A stretch of DNA of 39,624 nucleotides, taken from positions 1 through 39,624 of the forward strand of contig NZ_ASJB01000076.1 in NCBI RefSeq assembly GCF_000478275.1, given 5' to 3'. This document shows, piece by piece, positions 23,207 through 39,505 of this stretch; position 1 is the stretch's first letter; every line of letters begins with the position of its first letter. Made by a program: the position numbers and the translations under genes. The notes beneath the pieces were generated by a model. It worked only from the letters and a program-made list of their open reading frames with translations. It did no database searches and had not been told where the DNA came from. Source of the DNA: Amycolatopsis orientalis DSM 40040 = KCTC 9412 (GTDB lineage: Bacteria > Actinomycetota > Actinomycetes > Mycobacteriales > Pseudonocardiaceae).

Positions 23207-25015
23207 ATGGTGATCAGTAGTACGAGAAAGACGCGGAGAGGCACGGTGGCCGTGGTCGCCGGGGCCTTCGTGGCCTCGGGCCTGGTACTGGCTCCGGCCG
23301 CGGGTGCGGCACCCGCGGCCAAGGCCGACCCGGACACCGCGGCGCTCGCCGGTGCGCTGACCACGCAGGCCGTGGCGTGGGGTGAGTGCTCGTTCCCCTC
23401 GGTCGCGCCCGCGACGGAAGCCGAACTGAAGAAGGTCAAGGGCCTGGCCTGCGCGACCATCCAGGTCCCGCGCGACTGGCACAACCCGCAGGACGGCAAC
23501 ACGATCGGCATCCGCGTCTCCAAGACCGCGACAGCCTATCCCGGTACCGGCAGGCAGGGCATCGCGCTGGTCAACCCAGGCGGACCCGGCGGCGAAGGAC
23601 TGCCGTGGGGCGCCGCGATGGCGAGGCGCAGCCCGGTGCTGGCCGGACAGTACGACTTCGTCGGCTTCGACCCGCGTGGCGTCGGCCAGAGCACACCGCT
23701 GACGTGCAGCTACACCGTCCCGGACAGCACCGACCAGAACGTGATCAACCGCGCGAAGGTCGACGGCTGCCTGAAGAACCCGCTGACGAAGTTCATCACC
23801 ACCGAGCAGACCGCGTACGACATGGACTTCATCCGGGTCATCCTCGGGGAGAAGAAGACCAGCTACATCGGTTACTCCTACGGCACGTGGCTGGGCACCT
23901 GGTACGCCACCACGTTCCCGGGCAAGGCGCACCGCTTCCTGCTCGACTCCTCGACCGACGCGAGCCGGACGACGCTGGAGAAGACCTGGGATCTGCAGCC
24001 GCGAAGCCGGGACCGCCAGTTCCAGGAGGCCCTGCTGCCCTACATGGCGCGTAACGACGCGAAGTACCACACGGGCACCGACCCGCTGGAGATCCGCCGC
24101 GACTGGGAGAAGGCGGGTGGCACCCGCGAATTCGCGGGCATGCTCTACGCCGCCTGGTTCATCATCCCGGCGATGTACGACACCACGCAGTACCCGTCGG
24201 CCGCGTCGATGGTGGCCGCGCTCGCCAAGGGACCGGCGCCCACCGGGACCGACGCGGAGAAGCTGGAAAAGGTCGTCGCCCAGGCGCTGACCACCCCGGG
24301 CCTGACCGACGCGAACAAGGCGTTCCTCGTCAAGGCGAAGGGCAACGCGCTGGAGGCCATCGCGAAGAAGGATTCGGTCGAGCGCAAGGCTTCTTATCAG
24401 GGTGGCGCCGAGGTCGAGACCTGGGACGCCGCGTTCGAGGCGATCCGTTGCCAGGACGGCCAGTGGAACCAGAACCTGCACTACTGGAATTACTGGCAGG
24501 CCGACCTGACCGTGAACGCGCCGTTCATCGCGCCGATCATGGCTCTCTCGGGCGCGCCGCTGTGCGCGTTCTGGCCGACCACCAACGCCAAGCCCGCGCC
24601 CGACGCGAAGACCTTCCCGAAGCTGCTGATCGCGCAGACCGAACTGGACGCGGCCACGCCGTACGAGGGCGGGCTCGCCACCGCGAACAGCCTGCCGGGC
24701 GCGAAGATGATCAGCGTCGACAACGAAGGAAGCCACGGGATCTTCCCGTACAACACCGACTGCGTCGACGACCCGATCGTGGCCTACTTCCAGACCGGTC
24801 TCACGCCGAAGAAGAAGTTCACCGGCTGCCAGGGACTGCCACTGCCCGGTGAGGACAAGACGGTCGAGGTCGGCGGTCACCTCGGACACGACGGCAAGAT
24901 CAAGATCAAGATGATCACCCCCGAGGTGCGCAAGGCGAACGAGATCGTGCGCGAACTCCTCGAAGGGACCGCCACCGCGGCGGCCGACGAGAAGGGGATG
25001 CCCGTCAACAGCTGA
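23207..25015 (+). CDS. Secreted S33-type tripeptidyl-aminopeptidase-like hydrolase
   Basis: A 602-residue exported alpha/beta hydrolase. ATG 23207 has GAAAGGG upstream and begins a signal peptide (MVISSTRKTRRGTVAVVAGA through GAAPAAKA). The fold and catalytic groups match Streptomyces tripeptidyl aminopeptidases (S33): oxyanion loop ALVNPGGPGGEG, YDFVGFDPRGVGQS, nucleophile GYSYGTWLG (Ser224), late acid LLIAQTELDAATPYEG and His in SVDNEGSHGIF. The C-terminal domain (TAP-like) is present, including the conserved Cys pair region. It should remove N-terminal peptides from extracellular proteins. A perfect 15-bp hairpin terminator follows the stop codon. Confidence 0.9.
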   Translation: MVISSTRKTRRGTVAVVAGAFVASGLVLAPAAGAAPAAKADPDTAALAGALTTQAVAWGECSFPSVAPATEAELKKVKGLACATIQVPRDWHNPQDGNTIGIRVSKTATAYPGTGRQGIALVNPGGPGGEGLPWGAAMARRSPVLAGQYDFVGFDPRGVGQSTPLTCSYTVPDSTDQNVINRAKVDGCLKNPLTKFITTEQTAYDMDFIRVILGEKKTSYIGYSYGTWLGTWYATTFPGKAHRFLLDSSTDASRTTLEKTWDLQPRSRDRQFQEALLPYMARNDAKYHTGTDPLEIRRDWEKAGGTREFAGMLYAAWFIIPAMYDTTQYPSAASMVAALAKGPAPTGTDAEKLEKVVAQALTTPGLTDANKAFLVKAKGNALEAIAKKDSVERKASYQGGAEVETWDAAFEAIRCQDGQWNQNLHYWNYWQADLTVNAPFIAPIMALSGAPLCAFWPTTNAKPAPDAKTFPKLLIAQTELDAATPYEGGLATANSLPGAKMISVDNEGSHGIFPYNTDCVDDPIVAYFQTGLTPKKKFTGCQGLPLPGEDKTVEVGGHLGHDGKIKIKMITPEVRKANEIVRELLEGTATAAADEKGMPVNS

Positions 25016-25030
25016 TCCCGGCTTTTCCCG

Positions 25031-25063
25031 GACGAGGTTCCCGCGGCCCGCGGGAACCTCGTC
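25031..25063 (+). terminator. Hairpin terminator after the S33 peptidase
   Basis: GACGAGGTTCCCGCG (25031-25045) pairs perfectly with CGCGGGAACCTCGTC (25049-25063) over a three-base loop, 15 bases downstream of the stop codon. Confidence 0.75.
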
Positions 25064-25219
25064 CCGCTACCCTGTTCAGGATCTGTGATCGTTTCGTTAC
25101 CGATTCAGCCGCACGAATCCAGGGCCTTCCCCCTCAAGAACAGTGAGCGGACACAGCGCGACCGCCGTGCCTGACATCGATGTCAAGGCGGCTGTGCGGA
25201 GTGGGGGAGGAGAAGCGTC

Positions 25220-26137
25220 ATGCTCGCCGAGTCGCGGGGCCTGTCGGTGGAGGCCGAGCAGCTGTACCGGGCCCTGCTGGACGGGCGCCCGACCACACCC
25301 GGTGCAGAGCTGGCCGAGCTGGAGCGCTTCGGCCTGGTGCGGGCGGGCGCGGGCGGGGTCGAAGTGTGCCCGCCTCGCGCGGCGCTGTCGGCGTTCGCCG
25401 CCTTGCACGAGGCCGCCGCCGTCCGGGCGCGGGAAGCGGCGGAAGTGCTCGGTGCCGCCTACTCCCTGCGGACGGGCCGGGACGCGGACTTCGTCGAGGT
25501 CCTGCGGAGCCGGGACGAGGTGATCGCCACGTTCGAAGCGATGCAGACGCAGGCGACGGTGGACATCGTCGCGCTGGATCCCGGAACGTACATGAGCCCG
25601 AAGACCGAGGTGAGCACGGCGCAGCCGGGCTCGATGGCGCGGGGTATCGGCTACCGCGTCGTCTACGACTCGTCCGTGCTCCAGGACGGCGACGGATTCG
25701 CCCAGGTGCAGTCGAGTATCGCTCTCGGGGAGCAGGCCAGGGTGTTCCCCGGATTGCCCTTGAAGCTGGTCATCGCCGACAGCGCCCGTGCGCTGATCGC
25801 CGTCCCGAACTCCGACGCCGGGGACGTGCTGGCGTTGCTGATCCACCCGTCGATGCTGCTGAGCGCGCTGATCGAGTTGTTCGGCTCGTTCTGGCGGATG
25901 GCCGTCCCGGTCCGCGCGGGCGGACCCGACGACGCGGAAGCGGCACAAGAGCCGACGCTCGCCACCCGGCGGCTGCTCGCCTTGCTCAGCGGGGGACTGA
26001 CCGACGAGGCGATCGCCCGCGAACTCGGCATCAGCGAACGCACGGTGCTCCGGCGGATCAGCCGCCTGCAGCAGCTGCTGGGCGCGCAGACGCGATTCCA
26101 GCTGGGAGCGCAGGCGTCCCGCCAGGGCTGGCTCTGA
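25220..26137 (+). CDS. TrmB-like/LuxR-type helix-turn-helix regulator
   Basis: A 305-residue regulator; ATG 25220 has an excellent GGGGGAGGAG upstream. The N-terminal winged helix (LSVEAEQLYRALLDGRPTTPGAELAELERFGLVRAGAGGVEV), a helical linker (AAALHEAAAVRAREAAEVLGA), a PLD-like effector region (VDIVALDPGTYMSP, IGYRVVYDSSVLQ, PLKLVIADSARALIAVPN, SALIELFGSFWRMAVPV) and a C-terminal LuxR-type helix-turn-helix (RLLALLSGGLTDEAIARELGISERTVLRRISRLQQLLGAQTRFQLG) parallel the regulator at 13021. It sits directly upstream of, and co-directional with, the FadD32/Pks13-like operon but is separated by a strong palindrome. It is a candidate pathway regulator; this is positional inference only. Confidence 0.85.
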   Translation: MLAESRGLSVEAEQLYRALLDGRPTTPGAELAELERFGLVRAGAGGVEVCPPRAALSAFAALHEAAAVRAREAAEVLGAAYSLRTGRDADFVEVLRSRDEVIATFEAMQTQATVDIVALDPGTYMSPKTEVSTAQPGSMARGIGYRVVYDSSVLQDGDGFAQVQSSIALGEQARVFPGLPLKLVIADSARALIAVPNSDAGDVLALLIHPSMLLSALIELFGSFWRMAVPVRAGGPDDAEAAQEPTLATRRLLALLSGGLTDEAIARELGISERTVLRRISRLQQLLGAQTRFQLGAQASRQGWL

Positions 26138-26145
26138 ATCCAGGA

Positions 26146-26191
26146 CTCGTGAGTGGTAATGACGGTTCTAACCGTCATTACCACTCACGAG
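26146..26191. repeat. 46-bp perfect palindrome / terminator
   Basis: The arm 26146-26167 is perfectly complementary to 26170-26191 with only two bases between. The arms contain CTCGTGAGTGG and CCACTCACGAG at the ends and AACCGTCATTACC in the middle. It begins nine bases after the stop of the upstream regulator. A stem this long with moderate GC and no following T-run fits a repetitive intergenic palindrome that may double as a terminator. Confidence 0.75.
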
Positions 26192-26315
26192 GCGACCAAG
26201 GGGTATACCGCCGGCCGCGGGCCGGAATCCGTCCGGAAGTGACAAGCGGGGTGGCCCCATTCTCACTTCCCCGTGAGCATGGCCGCATCGCCGTAAGCGT
26301 TTCAGAGTCCCTTCA

Positions 26316-26345
26316 TTGACACTCTTCCCGGCCGATCCATACAGT
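26316..26345 (+). promoter_or_regulatory. Promoter of the FadD32/Pks13-like operon
   Basis: TTGACA (26316-26321, perfect -35) and TACAGT (26340-26345, TANNNT -10) are 18 bases apart. Transcription should begin near 26352, leaving a leader of about 90 bases before ATG 26445. This is one of the few near-consensus sigma-70 (HrdB/SigA-type) promoters in the window. Confidence 0.65.
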
Positions 26346-26444
26346 TCCGGCAGATAAAGAACGGTCTCCGGAATGGAATCCGCTTTCGGCAACGGTGCCG
26401 TTCCGCATTCGCCCGCTCCCGCTCACGTCGTCAAACGAGGGGCC

Positions 26445-35625
<9,181 letters not shown>

Positions 35626-36283
35626 TTCGCGGCCAACATGATCTGCGCGTTCGGCCGGGTGCAGGGCCGCACGGTCGGCGTCGTGGCCAACCAGCCGTGG
35701 CATCGGGCCGGTGTCATCGACATCGACGCCTCCGAGAAGGCCGCGCGGTTCGTGCGCTTCTGCGACGCCTTCAACATCCCGCTGCTCACCCTTGCCGACG
35801 TCCCCGGCTATCTGCCCGGCGCGGAGCAGGAGCGGCAGGGGATCATCCGCCGCGGCGCCAAGCTGATCTACGCCTACGCCGAGGCGACCGTGCCGAAGGT
35901 GACCGTGGTGATCCGCAAGGCCTACGGCGGCGGCTACGCGGTGATGGGGTCGAAGCATCTCGGCGCGGACGTCAACCTGGCCTGGCCGACCGCGGAGATC
36001 GCGGTGATGGGCGCCGAGGGCGCGGTGCGGGTGCTGCACCGGCGCGAACTGGCCGCGCTGCCGCCGGAACAGCGGTCCGCCGAGCAGGCGAGGCTCACCG
36101 AGGCATACCGGAAACGGCATTCGAATCCTTACGTGGCCGCTGAACGCGGTTACGTCGACCAGGTCATCGCGCCGTCACAGACCCGCCTGCAGGTGGCGAG
36201 GGCACTGCGCGCACTGCGGACCAAGCGGCAGACCCTGCCGGCCAAGAAACACGGAAACATCCCTTTGTGAGCAAGGAGAAGTG

Positions 36284-37261
36284 ATGAACCGAACGCGGCG
36301 GTGGGGCCTGCTGGTGTTGTCCATGGTCGCCTTGCTCGGCACGTCGATCCCGGCGAGCGCCGCGTCCACGCCGGTCACCGCCGACGACGGCGCGAAGGTG
36401 GTCGAGGAGACCTGGCTGGACGCCCGGACGGTCGACCTCAAGATCAGCTCGCCCGCGCTCGGCACCACCGGCATGGTCCGCTTGCTGGTCCCCGCCGGCT
36501 GGGCCGCGGAACCCACGCGGACCTGGCCCACGCTGTACCTGCTGCACGGCTGCTGCGAACCGGTCGACTACCGCTCGTGGGACCAGTTCACCGACGTCAA
36601 GGCGTTCACCGCGGACAAGGACGCGCTCATCGTGATGCCGACCGGCGGGCCCGCCGGGATGTACACGAAGTGGTGGAACTTCGGCCTCGGCGGCACCCCG
36701 GACTGGGACACCTTCCACACCCTGGAGGTGCGGCAGATCGTCGAACGCGGGTACCGCGCCGGTACCCGCCGGGCGATCGCGGGACTGTCGATCGGCGGGT
36801 ACGGCGCGCTCGCCTACGCGTACAAGCACAAGGGGATGTTCGGCGCGGCCGCCTCCTACAGCGGTGTCCCGAACACGCTGTACCAGGGAACCCCGCTGTT
36901 CATCCAGGGCATCCTCGCGCGGGCGGGGATCTTCAACTACCTCGAACTCTGGGGCGACAGCTGGGGAATGCGGTCGCTCTGGTCGGCGAACAACCCCTTC
37001 GACCACATCGACGACCTTCGCGGCACCGCGCTCTACATCTCCTGCGGCAACGGCCAGACCGGGCCACTCGATCCGCCCGGTCAGTCCGACATCTTCGAAC
37101 CCTCGGCGCTGGGCACCTCGGTGAGCTTCACGGATCGTTTGAAACTCAAGGGAATCCCGGCGACCGTCGACTACTACGGCCCCGGTACGCACAGCTGGCC
37201 CTACTGGCAGCGAGCCTTGCGTAACTCGTGGCCCGTACTGGCCGCCGCACTCCGCATCTAG
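36284..37261 (+). CDS. Antigen-85-like secreted esterase / acyltransferase
   Basis: A 325-residue exported alpha/beta hydrolase; AAGGAG is spaced correctly for ATG 36284, 13 bases after the carboxyltransferase stop. The signal peptide (MNRTRRWGLLVLSMVALLGTSIPASA) is followed by the esterase-D/antigen-85 fold: LYLLHGCCEPVDYRSWDQFTDVKAFTADKDALIVMPTGGPAGMYTKWW, nucleophile GLSIGG (Ser169), and His303 in THSWPYWQRAL, which matches the HSWEYW signature of mycolyltransferases. In mycobacteria these transfer mycolate to trehalose and arabinogalactan. Here, last in the operon, it is a candidate for transferring the synthase product to an outer acceptor, but many actinobacterial homologues are plain esterases. 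The acyl-binding specificity cannot be read from sequence. Confidence 0.82.
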   Translation: MNRTRRWGLLVLSMVALLGTSIPASAASTPVTADDGAKVVEETWLDARTVDLKISSPALGTTGMVRLLVPAGWAAEPTRTWPTLYLLHGCCEPVDYRSWDQFTDVKAFTADKDALIVMPTGGPAGMYTKWWNFGLGGTPDWDTFHTLEVRQIVERGYRAGTRRAIAGLSIGGYGALAYAYKHKGMFGAAASYSGVPNTLYQGTPLFIQGILARAGIFNYLELWGDSWGMRSLWSANNPFDHIDDLRGTALYISCGNGQTGPLDPPGQSDIFEPSALGTSVSFTDRLKLKGIPATVDYYGPGTHSWPYWQRALRNSWPVLAAALRI

Positions 37262-37292
37262 AGGACTGAATGCGGAATGCATTTAGTCCTCT
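37260..37292. terminator. Hairpin terminator with GCATTTAGTC arm
   Basis: AGAGGACTGAATGC (37260-37273) pairs with GCATTTAGTCCTCT (37279-37292), with one G-T pair and a five-base loop. It overlaps the stop codon of the antigen-85-like gene and lies between convergent genes. Its GCATTTAGTC half is shared with the palindrome at 39337. Confidence 0.7.
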
Positions 37293-37302
37293 GAATGCGT
37301 GG

Positions 37303-38262
37303 TCAGTGGGCGATGAGTTCGGCGAAGCGTTCAGGGCTGACGTTCCCACCGCTGAGGATCACGCCGATCCGCCCCGAGGCGGGCACCTGACCGCTGAGCA
37401 GCGCGGCCAGCCCGGTCGCCCCGCTGGGCTCGATGACGAGCTTGAGACGTTCGAACGCGAACCGCATCGCGTCCCGGACCTGGTCGTCGCTGACCAGCGC
37501 GATGTCGTCGACCAGCTTCCGGTTGATCGAGAAGGTCAGCTCGCCGGGAATCGAAGCGGCCTGGCCGTCGACGATCGTCCGCGGGACCGGGATCGAGACG
37601 CGTTCGCCCGCCTCCAGTGAGCGCTTGGTGTCATCACCCTCGGCGGGCTCGACGCCGACGACACGGATGCCGGGCCGCAGCGCCTTCGCGGCGGTCGAGC
37701 TGCCCGCGATGAGACCGCCGCCGCCGACCGGGACGACCAGCGTGTCGAGGGAGTCGGTGTCCTCCAGCAGTTCCAGCGCCGCGGTGCCCTGCCCGGCGAT
37801 CACGTGCGGGTGCTCGTACGGCGGGATGAGCGCCAGGCCGCGGTCGGCCGCCAGCGCCTCACCGATCGCGACGCGGTCGCCGGTGTACCGGTCGTAGGTG
37901 ACGATCTCGGCGCCGTAACCCGCCGTGGCGTCCTTTTTGGACTGCGGGGTGTCCTCCGGGATCAGGATGACCGCGCTGCTCCCGAGTTCCCGTGCCGCGA
38001 GCGCGACGGCCTGGGCGTGGTTGCCCGAAGAATAGGCGGCGATGCCCTTGGCGAGCTGTTCCGGCGAGAGCCGGGAGGCGGCGTTGTACGCGCCGCGGAA
38101 CTTGAAGGCCCCGACGCGCTGGAGGTTCTCGCACTTGATGAAGACCTCGGCGCCGACGAGGTCGTCGAGGGTCCGGGAGCGCACGACCGGGGTCCGGTGG
38201 GCGACACCGGCCAGGCGGGCGGCGGCGTCGCGGATGTCGTCGATGGTCACGGGGGCGGTCAT
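37303..38262 (-). CDS. PLP-dependent threonine/serine dehydratase-like enzyme
   Basis: A 319-residue fold-type II PLP enzyme of the threonine dehydratase / serine racemase group. The PLP lysine is Lys54 in GAFKFRGAYNA. SSGNHAQAVA binds the substrate carboxylate and VPVGGGGLIAGSS binds the cofactor phosphate. There is no C-terminal ACT regulatory domain, so it is a catabolic or racemase-type form. ATG 38262 overlaps the stop of the regulator gene upstream (38259). Co-expression with a RidA protein, which hydrolyses the reactive 2-aminoacrylate or iminobutyrate intermediates such enzymes release, supports a deaminase activity on Ser/Thr or a hydroxylated amino acid such as 3-hydroxyaspartate. 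Exact substrate unknown. Confidence 0.9.
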   Translation of the reverse strand: MTAPVTIDDIRDAAARLAGVAHRTPVVRSRTLDDLVGAEVFIKCENLQRVGAFKFRGAYNAASRLSPEQLAKGIAAYSSGNHAQAVALAARELGSSAVILIPEDTPQSKKDATAGYGAEIVTYDRYTGDRVAIGEALAADRGLALIPPYEHPHVIAGQGTAALELLEDTDSLDTLVVPVGGGGLIAGSSTAAKALRPGIRVVGVEPAEGDDTKRSLEAGERVSIPVPRTIVDGQAASIPGELTFSINRKLVDDIALVSDDQVRDAMRFAFERLKLVIEPSGATGLAALLSGQVPASGRIGVILSGGNVSPERFAELIAH

Positions 38263-38903
38263 GATGCTCCTTGATCACGGATTTCGGACAGATAGTTGTA
38301 AGCGGAGGCGCGGGAGATCCCGATCCGCGCCGCGACCTGGGGCACCGCCCGCCGGACGGCGAAGACGCCACGCGCGTGCAGGCTGCGGAACAGGTCGAGC
38401 CGCTCTTCACGGCTGAGCGCGGCCCACGGTTTGTTCAGCCGGAGCTGGTGTTCGTCCACGATCGCGTCCACCACCGCGTCGACGTCGTCGCCGAAGGTGG
38501 TGGTCGGCGTTTCGGCGGTGGTGCCGACATCGGCGAGTTCGCCGACCAGGGTCTTGAGCTGGCCCAGCGCGGTGACGTCGAGATTCACGCACAGCGCGCC
38601 GAACACCGAGCCGCCGCTGTCGCGCAGCAGCATGGTCGAGGACTTCACGAGCTTGCCGGACGCGGTCCGGGTGACGTAGTTCAGCTGGTCCTCGGCCTCG
38701 TCACCGCGGGCGAGCAGGCCCATGCCGATCTCGCTCATCGAGCCGCCGACACTGCGATCGGTGACCGATCCGGCGATCGCCACCACCGACTTCTCCGGAC
38801 GGCGGAAGTCGTGCACGACGACCTCGCAGAACGAGCCGAGCGTCGCCGCGATGCCGTCGGCGACCGGGGCGAGCGCGTCGAGGATCGCGTCCTGCTCAGA
38901 CAT
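38259..38903 (-). CDS. YheO/DauR-like PAS-HTH transcriptional regulator
   Basis: A 214-residue regulator. An N-terminal PAS-like YheO domain (AILDALAPVADGIAATLGSFCEVVVHDFRRPEKSVVAIAGSVTDRSVGGSMSEIG, GKLVKSSTMLLRDSGGSVFGALCVNLD) is followed by a C-terminal helix-turn-helix of the HTH_22 type (LFRSLHARGVFAVRRAVPQVAARIGISRASAYNYLSEI). Relatives include DauR, the regulator of D-arginine catabolism in Pseudomonas. ATG 38903 lies inside the last codons of ridA (stop 38896), and its own stop overlaps the dehydratase start, so all three genes are translationally coupled. It probably controls this operon through the palindrome at 39269-39285, sensing an amino acid or its keto or imino product. Confidence 0.85.
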   Translation of the reverse strand: MSEQDAILDALAPVADGIAATLGSFCEVVVHDFRRPEKSVVAIAGSVTDRSVGGSMSEIGMGLLARGDEAEDQLNYVTRTASGKLVKSSTMLLRDSGGSVFGALCVNLDVTALGQLKTLVGELADVGTTAETPTTTFGDDVDAVVDAIVDEHQLRLNKPWAALSREERLDLFRSLHARGVFAVRRAVPQVAARIGISRASAYNYLSEIRDQGAS

Positions 38904-39249
38904 CGCGTACTCGGGCCAGTGCCTCGACCTCGACGACGCCCCCGCAGGGCAGGGAAGCCACTCCGACACAGGTGCGCGCGGGCCGGGGCTCGGCGAAGAA
39001 CTCTTCGTAGACGCGGTTGAGACCGTCCCGGTCGGCGATGTCGGTCAGGTAGACGACGACCTTCACCACGTCGGCCCGGCTCGCGCCCACCGAGCGCAGG
39101 GCGGTGTCGAGGTTGGCGAAGGCCTGCGGGCATTCGGCGTCGAAACCGCCCGCCGCCAGCTCGCCCGTCTCGGTCACCCCGAGCCGTCCGGACACGGAGA
39201 CCAGGTCACCGCTGCGGAAGGCCGGGGGATACGGATGCTCGTTGCTCAC
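38896..39249 (-). CDS. ridA: RidA-family (YjgF) enamine/imine deaminase
   Basis: A 117-residue RidA protein, first gene of the leftward operon. It accelerates hydrolysis of reactive enamine/imine intermediates made by PLP enzymes. Visible motifs: SGDLVSVSGRLGVTETGELAAGGFDAECPQAFANLDTALRSVGASRADVVKVVVYLTDIADRDGLNRVY and the active-site segment PRPARTCVGVASLPCGGVVEVEALA, with the conserved carboxylate-binding Arg. GTG 39249 is preferred because a -10 (TACAGT) ends eight bases upstream and the -35 lies 17 bases above that. ATG 39285 would put the start inside the -35 box. Pairing with a dehydratase and an amino-acid-type regulator gives a coherent catabolic unit. Confidence 0.88.
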   Translation of the reverse strand: MSNEHPYPPAFRSGDLVSVSGRLGVTETGELAAGGFDAECPQAFANLDTALRSVGASRADVVKVVVYLTDIADRDGLNRVYEEFFAEPRPARTCVGVASLPCGGVVEVEALARVRDV

Positions 39250-39256
39250 GAGACCG

Positions 39257-39285
39257 ACTGTATAAGCGTTGGACGGAAAGTCCAA
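39257..39285 (-). promoter_or_regulatory. Operon promoter overlapped by a perfect palindrome
   Basis: On the minus strand, TTGGAC (39285-39280) is a -35, TACAGT (39262-39257) a -10, spacer 17, followed by seven bases and GTG 39249: a leaderless start. TTGGAC-N5-GTCCAA (39269-39285) is a perfect inverted repeat covering the -35 and spacer, well placed as an operator for the YheO/DauR-like protein encoded in the operon. Confidence 0.65.
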
Positions 39286-39329
39286 GTGGTTTACGTCACG
39301 GTGTGCGAGCGAGGTGGCCGGGGCAGGGT

Positions 39330-39363
39330 GGTCATCGCATTTAGTCGACTAAATGCAATGACC
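39330..39363. repeat. Palindrome of the GCATTTAGTC class
   Basis: A 20-bp perfect palindrome (39337-39356, GCATTTAGTC and its complement) is extended by GGTCAT/ATGACC arms with one mismatch. It lies in the 220-250 bp between ridA and the DUF222 gene. The half-site is identical to that of the hairpin at 37260-37292. Confidence 0.7.
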
Positions 39364-39468
39364 GGCTCGTGAAACTTTGGGCTGCCTCAAAAAACGCCGA
39401 GGTCTTCAACAAATTCTTGGCTGGCTCGACCGGTGTGTTGAATTCCTCTTCACCCACTAGTAGTAAAA

Positions 39469-39482
39469 CGAACACATGTTCG
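39469..39482. promoter_or_regulatory. LexA (SOS) box
   Basis: CGAAC-ACAT-GTTCG matches the core of the actinobacterial SOS box TCGAAC-N4-GTTCGA and is perfectly palindromic over 14 bp. It covers the expected transcription start of a possible promoter TTGAAT (39438-39443), 17 bases, TAGTAA (39461-39466), and lies upstream of a second -10-like TATTCT (39494-39499). 13E12/DUF222 genes of Mycobacterium tuberculosis are known LexA targets, so damage-inducible control is likely here. Confidence 0.75.
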
Positions 39483-39505
39483 AGTTGTTTTGGTATTCTT
39501 GGGGT

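Larger units (their letters stand above)
26138..26444. other. Intergenic control region of the lipid operon
   Basis: No protein gene is seen. It contains the 22-bp-stem palindrome (26146-26191), about 120 bp with no recognised signal, the promoter at 26316-26345, and a leader of about 90 bases. That leader includes an in-frame ATG at 26373 without a good ribosome-binding site. Confidence 0.6.

Noticed and set aside
26373..26444. Earlier ATG for the acyl-AMP ligase
   Set aside because: In frame but without a good ribosome-binding site; ATG 26445 has GAGGGG and begins nearer the conserved N-terminus.
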